Shown here in pieces: positions 1 through 7,512 of a stretch of 45,165 nt of DNA; the stretch's first letter is position 1, and the number at the start of each line of letters is the position of its first letter. The stretch is from contig JBMOPD010000055.1 in NCBI GenBank assembly GCA_049323615.1, forward strand, positions 1-45,165. Reading direction: 5' to 3'. A program made the translations under genes and the position numbers. The notes beneath the pieces were generated by a model. The model did no database searches and was not told where the DNA came from. It saw nothing but the letters and a program-made list of their open reading frames with translations. Origin of the DNA: JBMOPD01 sp049323615 (lineage in GTDB: Bacteria > Bacillota > Desulfotomaculia > Desulfotomaculales > Desulfocucumaceae).

Positions 1-226
1 GCTTTAGATTTTAGCCGACTTAAGAAACTACAAACTGCATACAACGCTTAACACAATATCCTATTTTTGGTAGCCACCAAGGCTTCGAAAGAAAAAACTG
101 CTGTTACTTACCGGATTAAAGTTTAATAAATCATATTTGTCAGGGGATGAGATTTTGCCTGGTAATTTTTTCAGTATAAAGCTGTCGGCCCTTTCTGCCG
201 GAATCCGGAAGCCGGAAGCCGGAAGC
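1..226. other. Left-edge noncoding stretch with heptad repeats
   Basis: I see no convincing gene here. The part nearest the first gene holds four tandem 7-bp units (CCGGAAT then three CCGGAAG) at 198-225, ending inside the stop codon region of the minus-strand phosphorylase gene. The rest is moderately AT-rich. No clear terminator hairpin is visible downstream of the phosphorylase gene. Confidence 0.5.
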
Positions 227-1042
227 CTATTTCAACAGGGTATCCTTGCGCAGTTCCGGGCAGCCGCATCCCTGCCCGGAACCCAGATTGCAGAGGGCAT
301 CCAGGACAATGGCAGCCACCCTGTTGGCCAGCCCGTAAAAAATATCCGCCAGTTCGCCGTGGTCCCAGTCCCTGATTACCCCCTCGGCGTAATTCACCAC
401 AATATCCACCCTGGCGTAGCAGGCGCCGATTTCCCTGGCCAGATAAACCTCGGGGCACATGCTCTGCCCGATCATGTCGGCCCCCAGCCGCCCCAGCATG
501 GCCACCTCGGACCTGCTTTCAAAGTGCCTGCCGTCTGTAACGGCGTACACTCCCCGGTCAAAAACCCTGCCGCCATAAAGCCTTTCCGCCGCGCCCACCA
601 GCGCCGCCTTTACTTCCGGGCAGACGGCCTGCCTCATGACCAGCAGGTAGGGGCCGCCGAGGCTTACATCCTTGCGCATGGAAAAGTCCATGTAGTCGGA
701 GGGAATTATTAAATCCCTGGGTTTAAGCAGGTGGTTTACCGAGCCCACCCCTCCGTCGGCAATGATTCTCTTCACCCCGGCCTCCCTGAATACCCAGAAA
801 ACCTGCTGGGAAGCCGCTCCCCTGCCAACCCCGGACCTCCACCCGTGCATCTTTACCGCGGCCACCGTTCTTTCCCCCAGCCGGAAAAATTTGACCGGGG
901 GACTGTCGCCAAAGGGTGTCTTAAAAACAATCCCTTCATTTAAAATACTGATCCGGTCGTGCTTTAAATCCTCGGGGAAATTGATGCTGTACGTACTGGA
1001 GCCCCCGATTACGGCGAAGTCGGCCTTTGGTATTGCTTGCAT
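227..1042 (-). CDS. S-methyl-5'-thioadenosine / purine nucleoside phosphorylase family
   Basis: Predicted to cleave a purine nucleoside such as 5'-methylthioadenosine with phosphate, for purine and methionine salvage in the cytoplasm. The protein of about 271 residues has the family layout: a phosphate-binding VIGGSS start, a central DGGVGSVN segment, and the late signature around GQSMCPEVYLAREIG, which matches the M-x-PE-x-xLARE motif of MTAP/PNP enzymes. The ATG at 1042 is chosen because a GAAAGGAAGAG ribosome site lies just upstream; the longer frame to 1108 would overlap the preceding gene and adds non-homologous sequence. It follows the methyltransferase gene by 46 bp, so co-transcription is likely. 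Substrate (MTA, inosine or guanosine) cannot be fixed by eye. Confidence 0.85.
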   Translation of the reverse strand: MQAIPKADFAVIGGSSTYSINFPEDLKHDRISILNEGIVFKTPFGDSPPVKFFRLGERTVAAVKMHGWRSGVGRGAASQQVFWVFREAGVKRIIADGGVGSVNHLLKPRDLIIPSDYMDFSMRKDVSLGGPYLLVMRQAVCPEVKAALVGAAERLYGGRVFDRGVYAVTDGRHFESRSEVAMLGRLGADMIGQSMCPEVYLAREIGACYARVDIVVNYAEGVIRDWDHGELADIFYGLANRVAAIVLDALCNLGSGQGCGCPELRKDTLLK

Positions 1043-1088
1043 AACCACTCTCTTCCTTTCACCCGCAAATTGCCGCCAGCCGGCTCGG

Positions 1089-1829
1089 TCACTGCCTGCG
1101 GGCCACATAAAAATGCCGCCTGCTTTTCGGGTGGGGAGGGCTGAAGGAAAAAGCGTCGTAGACCGCCAGGGGAATAAAACCGGCAGCTTCCAGTATTTTC
1201 ACAATTTCCTCCTGTTCATATCCCCTTTCCCGGTGCCTTTCGGAAAATTTCCGGTAGAGACCCCCCTCCTCAATAAAGCAGGTGAGGTCGACGGTCCATA
1301 CCGAAGCGGCAGTGTCGTAGGTTGTACTGTAAATAATGATCATATCCCCCCCGTTTATTACCACCGGCCTCCCATCGGCCTCCCCTATCCACTTGACGGC
1401 ATTCATATCAAAGATGAACATCCCTCCCGGCGCTAAATTCCGGGCGGTGTTTTTGAAGACCCGCTCCAGATCTTCGGTTTCAACAATGTAATTGAGCCCG
1501 TCGTGAAAACAGGTGACCAGGTCCACCGGGTGTTCGAGCAGGAAATCCCTCATGTCTCCCACGTAATAGTCAATTTTAACTGCCGCCGCGGCAGCCTTTT
1601 GCCGGGCGCAGGCAATCATCTCGGGGGAGATGTCCACGCCTTTAGCCCGGTACCCCCTCAGGGCAAAGGGCAGCAGTGTATTTCCGGTGCCGCAGGCCAG
1701 GTCAAGGACGCCGGCCGGACTGCAGCCAAAATGGCGCAGTATTGACTCCACGTAGTCAATCCAGCCCTCAAAGTCAACCCCGGCCACCAGCCGGTCGTAT
1801 ACCACCGCCAGGCCCCGGTAGCTGTTCAT
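1089..1829 (-). CDS. Class I SAM-dependent methyltransferase
   Basis: A 246-residue Rossmann methyltransferase. Motif I (LDLACGTGN) lies at residues 42-50, an acidic ribose-binding residue follows in GVDISPEM, and a GGMFIFDMN stretch corresponds to the post-motif III strand. The start has a GGGAGGG ribosome site seven bases upstream. The family methylates small molecules or proteins and the target is not evident. Placed between adenylate kinase and the MTA phosphorylase-type gene, and probably co-transcribed with the latter. A strong terminator separates it from adk. Confidence 0.8.
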   Translation of the reverse strand: MNSYRGLAVVYDRLVAGVDFEGWIDYVESILRHFGCSPAGVLDLACGTGNTLLPFALRGYRAKGVDISPEMIACARQKAAAAAVKIDYYVGDMRDFLLEHPVDLVTCFHDGLNYIVETEDLERVFKNTARNLAPGGMFIFDMNAVKWIGEADGRPVVINGGDMIIIYSTTYDTAASVWTVDLTCFIEEGGLYRKFSERHRERGYEQEEIVKILEAAGFIPLAVYDAFSFSPPHPKSRRHFYVARRQ

Positions 1830-1854
1830 TTTTTCCCTCCCGGTTATTATTCAA

Positions 1855-1879
1855 AAAACCCCGGGTACACCGGGGTTTT
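1855..1879 (-). terminator. Rho-independent terminator after adk
   Basis: Ten-base-pair stem (AAAACCCCGG / CCGGGGTTTT) with a 5-base loop. Read on the minus strand it ends in a run of T, directly downstream of adk and upstream of the methyltransferase. Confidence 0.85.
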
Positions 1880-1910
1880 AAAATCCATGGGGCACTGGAA
1901 AGTCAAAGAA

Positions 1911-2555
1911 CTACTTCTTCAGCGCCTTTAATATATCTGCCAGCACTTTTTTGATTTCCTGATCTCCGTTAATATTTAACAAAATACCTTTTTCCCTGTA
2001 ATAGTCGATCAGCGGCTGGGTCTTTTCCTCATAAGCCTTAAGGCGTGTGCCCACCGACTCTTCGTTGTCGTCGGTCCTCTGGTAGAGTTCTCCGCCGCAA
2101 GCATTGCACTTGCCTTCGGTCTGCGGGGGGTTAAACAGCACATGGTATGAAGCGCCGCATCCTTTGCAGACCCTGCGGCCGGTCAGGCGCGCCATCAGCT
2201 TGTCCAGCGGAACCACTATGTTCACTACACCGTCAAGCTTGATGCCCAGGGAGGTAAGCGTGGCGTCCAGAGCCCTGGCCTGCTCAACCGTGCGGGGAAA
2301 GCCGTCCAGCAGGAAGCCCTTTTTGCAGTCGGGCTGGGAAAGCCTGTCCTTAACCATACCGATCACCACTTCATCGGGAACAAGCTCGCCCTTGTCCATA
2401 TACTCTTTTGCCTTCCTGCCCATTTCAGTGCCTTCTTTAATGGCGTTGCGGAACATGTCCCCGGTGGAAATATGGGTAATATCCAGTTCTTTGACCAGCA
2501 CTTCGGCCTGGGTGCCCTTTCCCGCTCCGGGCGGTCCCATGATAAGTAAATTCAC
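1911..2555 (-). CDS. adk: Adenylate kinase, zinc-containing long form
   Basis: Catalyses ATP + AMP to 2 ADP. The 214-residue product has the P-loop GPPGAGKGT at residues 7-15, the NMP-binding STGDMFR segment, the DGFPRT motif and a LID domain. The LID carries four zinc-ligand cysteines (C130, C133, C150, C153) at the spacing typical of Gram-positive enzymes. The GTG at 2555 is preferred because a GGGAGGGG ribosome site sits six bases upstream and the protein then begins directly with the family N-terminus; the upstream ATG at 2591 would add 12 unrelated residues. Unlike the usual secY-adk-map arrangement it stands alone, ending at its own terminator, so a second copy elsewhere is possible. 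Confidence 0.93.
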   Translation of the reverse strand: MNLLIMGPPGAGKGTQAEVLVKELDITHISTGDMFRNAIKEGTEMGRKAKEYMDKGELVPDEVVIGMVKDRLSQPDCKKGFLLDGFPRTVEQARALDATLTSLGIKLDGVVNIVVPLDKLMARLTGRRVCKGCGASYHVLFNPPQTEGKCNACGGELYQRTDDNEESVGTRLKAYEEKTQPLIDYYREKGILLNINGDQEIKKVLADILKALKK

Positions 2556-2653
2556 ACCGATCCCCTCCCACATTTTAGTATATCTAGACATTAATTATAC
2601 CATGCCTGTTTACCATTGGAAAGCTATATGCTTTAAGAGCCGGAATCGGTATC

Positions 2654-2695
2654 CCTAATTCCTAATTCCTAATTCCGAACTCCCAATTCCTGACT
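2654..2695. repeat. Six tandem heptads at the 3' end of yqeB
   Basis: Six consecutive 7-bp units: three exact CCTAATT, then CCGAACT, CCCAATT and CCTGACT. They overlap the stop codon and encode the last residues of YqeB. A similar heptad array lies behind the phosphorylase gene at 198-225. Confidence 0.8.
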
Positions 2696-3508
2696 TTTGC
2701 TATTTGCCAGGAAGCTGAACACCGCCTCCAGCACCCCGCCGGCCACCGCCAGGGCCTTGTCGGAAACGGTGTGGCAGTGGGCCATATCACAGCGCGGGTC
2801 TATATCTCCGATCTTGGTCCCGCCGGCCACCCGCAGGCCGGGCTTAACCATACCCCTGACCAGGCCCTGAATCCCGGCCCTGACCGGAATATCCCCGACA
2901 AAAGCCACCACTTCCCCCTTCTCCACCCGCTGGCCGATATCCAAACGCGGCGTCACCACCCCGTCCGCCGGCGCCCGCAGCAGCCTTTCCACCGTATAGC
3001 CCCCGACGGATCCCGGAATGCCGGTATCCGGCTCCGCTCCCCCCTCATAAATCACCCGGCCCAGGTTGTGCCCCCGGCACGTTTCCACCACGGCGTGGAC
3101 ATCCACGCCGGCGGTAAACCCCGGCCCCAGCCCGATGACCAGGGGGGCGTCCGATATGGCTGTGCCGGTATTGCGCTTGGCCATGACGGCGTCCACCACC
3201 ACCCGGGGGCGAAGCAGGCGCACCACGGCGGCCCCGGGATCCACCAGAACCGGGATAATTCTCTTTTCCAGCAGTCCCAGGGCATGTTCCGGGCTGTCGG
3301 CCCGGCAGGCCTCGATTCCTTCCACCCGGACACAGCCGGAATAGACCGCCCCGGCGAAGGCCACGGTGCGCCTGACCGCCAGCGGGCTGCCTATTTCTGT
3401 CATAATCACGTCCAGGCCGCACCTGAAAAGGCGGTAAGCTACGCCTGTGGCCAGGTCGCCGGCCCCTTTCACCACTACAAGCGCCTTGGAACGGGTCACT
3501 GCCCCCAC
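2669..3508 (-). CDS. yqeB: YqeB-type selenium-dependent molybdenum hydroxylase maturation protein
   Basis: A 279-residue protein of the EF2563/YqeB family, which travels with selenium-dependent molybdenum hydroxylases (xanthine dehydrogenase-like enzymes) and is thought to help mature the selenium-containing cofactor. An N-terminal nucleotide-binding-like VVVKGAGDLATG is followed by a V-G-x-GPGFTAG-VD core (VIGLGPGFTAGVDVHAVVET) and a biotinyl/lipoyl-like hairpin region ADGVV...GQRVEKGE. Its start overlaps the end of the XdhC-like gene by 13 bp, indicating translational coupling. The C-terminal residues are encoded by tandem heptads (2654-2695), so this end may vary between strains. No selenium-dependent hydroxylase gene is in the window. 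Confidence 0.85.
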   Translation of the reverse strand: MGAVTRSKALVVVKGAGDLATGVAYRLFRCGLDVIMTEIGSPLAVRRTVAFAGAVYSGCVRVEGIEACRADSPEHALGLLEKRIIPVLVDPGAAVVRLLRPRVVVDAVMAKRNTGTAISDAPLVIGLGPGFTAGVDVHAVVETCRGHNLGRVIYEGGAEPDTGIPGSVGGYTVERLLRAPADGVVTPRLDIGQRVEKGEVVAFVGDIPVRAGIQGLVRGMVKPGLRVAGGTKIGDIDPRCDMAHCHTVSDKALAVAGGVLEAVFSFLANSKSQELGVRN

Positions 3509-4605
3509 CCCTGCCGGAAAACGCCGGCAACCGATTCTGCAGGCTCAATGAATATCTCCATCACACCGCCGCAGACCATGCCCCCGGCCGCCGCCGTGTC
3601 TGCGTCCAGGGAGACTTTATAGAGCCTCGGTGAGGCCTCATCGATAACATTAAAGGCCTCCCGGCGCACTTCCGATTCACCGCAGCCTCCCCCGACGGTT
3701 CCGAAGGTGCGGCCGTCCCTGTATACCAGCATCCTGGCGCCCGCCTTGCGGGGTGTTGAACCCCTGGTCCTGACAATGGTGGCCAGGGCCGCCGGCATAT
3801 CACCGCCGGCCGAATTTACCGCTTTTATAAGTATCTCCCGGTCCAGGGCCGAAGGCATTTCAGAGGCCCCCAGGGAGGGGGCGCTGCCCCCCCGGCGCTC
3901 CCTGACCAGCTCCGCGGCGATGCTGACCGCGATTTCCTCCGGGGTTTGCGCCCCTATGTCCAGGCCGATGGGCATGTGTACGCGATCAATCCTTTCTTCG
4001 GCAAAGCCCTCCTCAATCAACTGCCGCCTTACCGCATGGATCTTCCGCCTGCTGCCAATCATGCCCAGGTAGGCCAGGGGGTACTCCAGCATCTGCCGCA
4101 GGCAGTCCAGGTCGTGCCGGTGGCCCCGGGTGACAATTATAACGCTGCTCCTCGGCCCCGGGGTCAGGTTCTTCATTATATCATCAAAACTGCGGCAGAC
4201 AACCCGGTCTGCCTCAGGAAACCGCGCCCCCGAGGCAAATTCGGGCCGGTCGTCAATTACCGCCACCCGGTAGCCCAGCAGCTTGCCCAGTTTTACCAGC
4301 GGCAGGGCAATATGCCCGCCACCCAGGATTATCAGTTCAGACGGCAGCAGGTACGGTTCCACCATTAGTGTGACGGCCTGATCCCGCGCCCCGGGGGCGG
4401 CCAGGTCAACAACTTTAAAATTTCCGGTGACCATGGCATCGCCGGCCAGCCGGGACGCCTCGCCCTCCAGCCAGGGCAGGGTTAAATCCCCAGCCTCCCC
4501 GGCCGGGGAAAAAACCTTTTTCTTCCCCGCTATTTCACGGGGAAGCCCTTTCTGATCTATAACCGTTACTATGACCAACTCCTGCCCCGGATCAAGCCCC
4601 TTCAC
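3496..4605 (-). CDS. XdhC/CoxI-family protein with rearranged domains
   Basis: Likely cofactor chaperone for a molybdenum hydroxylase; XdhC binds molybdenum cofactor and supports its sulfuration. The protein is 369 residues from the GTG at 4605, which follows an ideal AAGGAGGGGG site. Order seen: a degenerate XdhC_CoxI-like segment (1-85) that lacks the GGGC motif, a Rossmann domain starting LIILGGGHIA (about 91-215), then a complete XdhC_CoxI domain (about 271-356) with GSTPRKAGARML and VGGGCGE. Ordinary XdhC has XdhC_CoxI first and Rossmann last. Forms an operon with yqeB. Confidence 0.82.
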   Translation of the reverse strand: MKGLDPGQELVIVTVIDQKGLPREIAGKKKVFSPAGEAGDLTLPWLEGEASRLAGDAMVTGNFKVVDLAAPGARDQAVTLMVEPYLLPSELIILGGGHIALPLVKLGKLLGYRVAVIDDRPEFASGARFPEADRVVCRSFDDIMKNLTPGPRSSVIIVTRGHRHDLDCLRQMLEYPLAYLGMIGSRRKIHAVRRQLIEEGFAEERIDRVHMPIGLDIGAQTPEEIAVSIAAELVRERRGGSAPSLGASEMPSALDREILIKAVNSAGGDMPAALATIVRTRGSTPRKAGARMLVYRDGRTFGTVGGGCGESEVRREAFNVIDEASPRLYKVSLDADTAAAGGMVCGGVMEIFIEPAESVAGVFRQGWGQ

Positions 4606-4748
4606 AATACCCCCTCCTTGCGGGCCGGGCGAGCGGAGACCATACAAAAGAAAAGTTCGCCGGATCAGCCCTCCAATATCACAATATCATAAGTCCCCGG
4701 TTTCCCCAACTTCTAATTATAAAAAACTTTCCCCGTAATTATGGCCCG

Positions 4749-4778
4749 AAAAAAAGGACCGGCGTGTAACTCCGGTCC
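4749..4778 (-). terminator. Terminator after the SIMPL gene
   Basis: Seven-base-pair stem GGACCGG/CCGGTCC with a 9-base loop. On the minus strand it is followed by a run of about eight T, just downstream of the SIMPL-domain gene stop. Confidence 0.85.
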
Positions 4779-4793
4779 CTTTTCACTATCATA

Positions 4794-5540
4794 TTATTTA
4801 ACATAAAACTCGACATTCACCACGGCGGTTATTTCCTTTTCCTTGGAGGAGGTGTCATTAATACCATAATCGGATATTTCGTTTGAATACAGGGGCGTGA
4901 TCTGGAAGACTCCCATCCTGGATGACCGCAGTGCGCCAATCTTGCCGCCGCTGTTTTCCACCAGCATTTCGGCACGCCTTCTGGCGTCCTTGGAGGCCTC
5001 CCCCAGCATATCCACTTTCAGATCGTTGAGCTTTGTATAAAAATACATCGGGGGCTGGGATTGAAACTGTACCCCCTGATTGATCAGCTCTGTGGAGGCG
5101 CGGGAAATTTCCTCAATTTTATCTACCTGGCTGGATGTGATTTCCACGCTCTGGGTCAACCTGTATCCTTCAATTATGTTGGAGGGCATCCCCTTTTCTT
5201 CAAATTTGCGTACCTCCATTGTATTTATTGAAGAAACAACAATGTCCTTTTCTGGTATACCCTTTTGCTGCAGGTAGGACTTCACCTTCAACAGGTCCTG
5301 GTTCAGCCTGGCATAAGCCTCGGGCAACCGGGCGGACTGGGCGGAAAAAACACCTCTCCAGACAATCAGGTCCGAAGTGATTTGTTTTTTGGCGGCGCCG
5401 GTTACAGTGATGGTGTTTTTGCTTCTGCTGAAGTTATTGACAGTATTCGAGGCAATCAATGTACAAATGATCATGGCGGCGGCAATGATGGCGGCCGTCA
5501 CCACCAGCCAGAAATTTTTGTTGCCGTCGGACAGGTTCAT
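4794..5540 (-). CDS. SIMPL-domain (DUF541) membrane-anchored protein
   Basis: A 248-residue protein with one N-terminal membrane segment (about 9-30, rich in A/I/V) followed by an extracytoplasmic SIMPL domain: ITVTGAAKKQI near residue 43, alternating helices, and a closing beta strand AVVNVEFYVK. The family is related to BP26/YggE, oligomeric surface proteins associated with stress or envelope functions of unclear biochemistry. The start has a GGGAGGGG ribosome site. It is a single-gene unit with its own terminator; no functional link to the neighbours is visible. Confidence 0.85.
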   Translation of the reverse strand: MNLSDGNKNFWLVVTAAIIAAAMIICTLIASNTVNNFSRSKNTITVTGAAKKQITSDLIVWRGVFSAQSARLPEAYARLNQDLLKVKSYLQQKGIPEKDIVVSSINTMEVRKFEEKGMPSNIIEGYRLTQSVEITSSQVDKIEEISRASTELINQGVQFQSQPPMYFYTKLNDLKVDMLGEASKDARRRAEMLVENSGGKIGALRSSRMGVFQITPLYSNEISDYGINDTSSKEKEITAVVNVEFYVK

Positions 5541-5584
5541 AATGCCCCTCCCTCTCCATAATAATAGGAGCCGTCACGCTATAT

Positions 5585-5605
5585 AAAAGGACGGCTTTGC
5601 CGTCC
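5585..5605 (-). terminator. Terminator of the cooS operon
   Basis: Seven-base-pair stem GGACGGC/GCCGTCC with a 3-base loop. On the minus strand TTTTATAT follows. It lies about 130 bp downstream of the oxidoreductase gene that ends the rrf2-cooS-cooF unit. Confidence 0.8.
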
Positions 5606-5737
5606 CTGTTGTTCCTCAATATTTACATAAAAAATTTTATTTTATCAGAGACCATCTTTCTCTGTCCAATGTGAAAGGCAATATAAGCCAGGCCCTGATT
5701 ATCCGGGAATCTAATTAATCAAATCAAGGTGATGCAT

Positions 5738-7018
5738 CTATTTTGGAGAGCCAGCGGCTCTGTCGTGGGTGAAGTAAAAATCACCGTTTTCTTTCTGGAC
5801 GAAGAAATCGGCATAGGTAAGCTCGAAAATACTATTTTCGTACGCGGAAATATCTATACCGTCTTTTATAAGCTTACCAATCAAGCCCGCGTTGGATACC
5901 TCCCCCTGAATGATTGCTCCCCAAATTCGCCCGTCTTTCAGAATGAATTTTTTATAAATGGCTTCATCCTGGCAGATTAACTCCTGGAAACTGTCATCCG
6001 GAGGGCTGATGTAGCCAAGGGACACCGAAGGAAGCCCGAAGAAAGTCATTGAGTTCTTGAGGGCAAAGTTGTCCTCCAGTTGTTTGGGCACCCCGGCCAT
6101 GTTGTACCCGGCCACCCGTCCCTGCCTGACCGCCGACGGCCATACTGGCGTAAGCGTCACCTTGCCGGTAAGTGATTCCAGGGACTCGCAAACGTCTCCT
6201 GCGGCATAGATGTCCGCCACCGAGGTTTGCTGGAACCGGTTGACCTTTATTCCCCGTCCAATCTCCACCGGGGTGCCGTTGAGAAATTCGATATTTGGCC
6301 TTACTCCGGTGGCCACGATGACCATGCCGCAGGGTACAAATTCACCGCTCCTGAGCTTAACCCCCAGCACGTTGTCATCTGAATCCAGCGCCACCGATTC
6401 TACCGTTTCATTCAGAAACAGTTTTACACCGTGTTTCCGGAAAAGGAGTTCGTACCTTGCAGTTGCCTGCCGATCCAGCTGTAGCGACAGTATGTTTCCG
6501 GCCGCTTCGATCACCGATACCTCATTCCCCCTCTCGTAAAGGGCGTAGGCGGCACTCATGCCGACCGGACCGGCGCCAATGACCGCCGCTGTGGTGATAT
6601 TTTGGGAAATCCGGGTGATTTCCCGGGCGTCCTCCATGTTGCGAAGTCCAAAAACCTGTTTTCCCCGGTCCAGGTTTTCAATTGGCGGCAGAAAGGAAGA
6701 GGCTCCGGTGGCAATGAGCAGGCGGCCGTAATGGTGTTCGCTTCCGTTAGACAGCCGGACAGCCTTTCCTTTGGCATCAAGCCCGACCGCTTCCAGGCCG
6801 GTCAGCCAGTGAATGTTATAACGCTCAAAAAAACCCTTTTCCACGAAGCAGATATCATCCGGCAGCCTGTCGCCGCTGATCACGTAGTGCAACATGGGGC
6901 GGGAATATATTTGACTGTCTTTAGAGATAACGGTGATTTCGCCGTGGGCGTCCTGTTTCCGGATAGTTCTGGCGGCATGTAAGCCGGCCGCGCCGGCCCC
7001 TAAAACCAGGTATTTCAT
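5738..7018 (-). CDS. FAD-dependent NAD(P) oxidoreductase (CODH-linked FNOR type)
   Basis: A 426-residue pyridine nucleotide-disulfide-family flavoprotein without a redox-active CxxxxC, so not a lipoamide dehydrogenase. FAD-binding LGAGAAG is at 6-12, the second Rossmann fold VIGAGPVG for NAD(P) at about 146-153, and the FAD-ribityl motif AAGDV at 272-276. It resembles NADH:rubredoxin-type oxidoreductases and the FNOR partners found with cooS-cooF in other anaerobes. Its start codon shares one base with the cooF stop (TAATG), so the two are translationally coupled. Likely role: move electrons between CooF and NAD(P)(H). Confidence 0.85.
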   Translation of the reverse strand: MKYLVLGAGAAGLHAARTIRKQDAHGEITVISKDSQIYSRPMLHYVISGDRLPDDICFVEKGFFERYNIHWLTGLEAVGLDAKGKAVRLSNGSEHHYGRLLIATGASSFLPPIENLDRGKQVFGLRNMEDAREITRISQNITTAAVIGAGPVGMSAAYALYERGNEVSVIEAAGNILSLQLDRQATARYELLFRKHGVKLFLNETVESVALDSDDNVLGVKLRSGEFVPCGMVIVATGVRPNIEFLNGTPVEIGRGIKVNRFQQTSVADIYAAGDVCESLESLTGKVTLTPVWPSAVRQGRVAGYNMAGVPKQLEDNFALKNSMTFFGLPSVSLGYISPPDDSFQELICQDEAIYKKFILKDGRIWGAIIQGEVSNAGLIGKLIKDGIDISAYENSIFELTYADFFVQKENGDFYFTHDRAAGSPK

Positions 7019-7500
7019 TACATTCCCTCCTCCAGGCAGACTTTCTTTATCACTCCGTCCGGATTTATCTCAAGCAATGACAGGGCCCCGTTGGGACAGG
7101 CCTGAACACAGCGGGGAAAGTGCCTGCCGGCACAAAAATCGCATTTCACGGCCGCCCTGCCGCTGTGGTCCGGACGGATCATGCCGAAGGGGCAGGACAT
7201 TACACACATCCAGCACCCGGCGCACTTTTCCGGGGCAACACCCACCGTTCCCGTGTCCGGGTTCTTGGTCAGGGCGTAGGAAACGCAGGCGTCGGCACAT
7301 TCAGGGGAATCGCAGTGCCGGCAGAGCAGGGGCACCGGCTTGCCCCCGGCCCCGGCCTCGATGAAGTTCCGGGCCTGTCTGGCCGGGTCCTCCAGGTCCA
7401 GGGCCAGGATTGAACCGTCCGCACAGTGTTCCGCCATGCAGGCCAGCTGGCAGTTCTTGCAGCCATTGCAGAGTCCGGGGTTGATCAGTATGCGTTTCAT
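7018..7500 (-). CDS. cooF: CooF-like polyferredoxin
   Basis: A 160-residue electron carrier of the CooF/HycB/DmsB type with four cysteine clusters for [4Fe-4S] centres. The first is C11-x2-C14-x2-C17-x3-C21, followed by LCRHCDSPEC, EKCAGCWMC and the C-terminal CDFCAG...CVQAC groups. It would accept electrons from CooS and hand them to the adjacent flavoprotein. It starts 12 bp after the cooS stop and overlaps the next gene. No signal peptide, so cytoplasmic. Confidence 0.88.
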   Translation of the reverse strand: MKRILINPGLCNGCKNCQLACMAEHCADGSILALDLEDPARQARNFIEAGAGGKPVPLLCRHCDSPECADACVSYALTKNPDTGTVGVAPEKCAGCWMCVMSCPFGMIRPDHSGRAAVKCDFCAGRHFPRCVQACPNGALSLLEINPDGVIKKVCLEEGM

Positions 7501-7512
7501 CTCCGGCCCTCC

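Noticed and set aside
2654..2695. Short repeat array as a CRISPR
   Set aside because: The units are 7 bp, directly adjacent, with no spacers and no cas genes.
5738..7018. Reading the FAD oxidoreductase as the missing E3 of the Aco complex
   Set aside because: It lacks the CxxxxC redox disulfide and is coupled to cooF, 16 kb from the aco genes.
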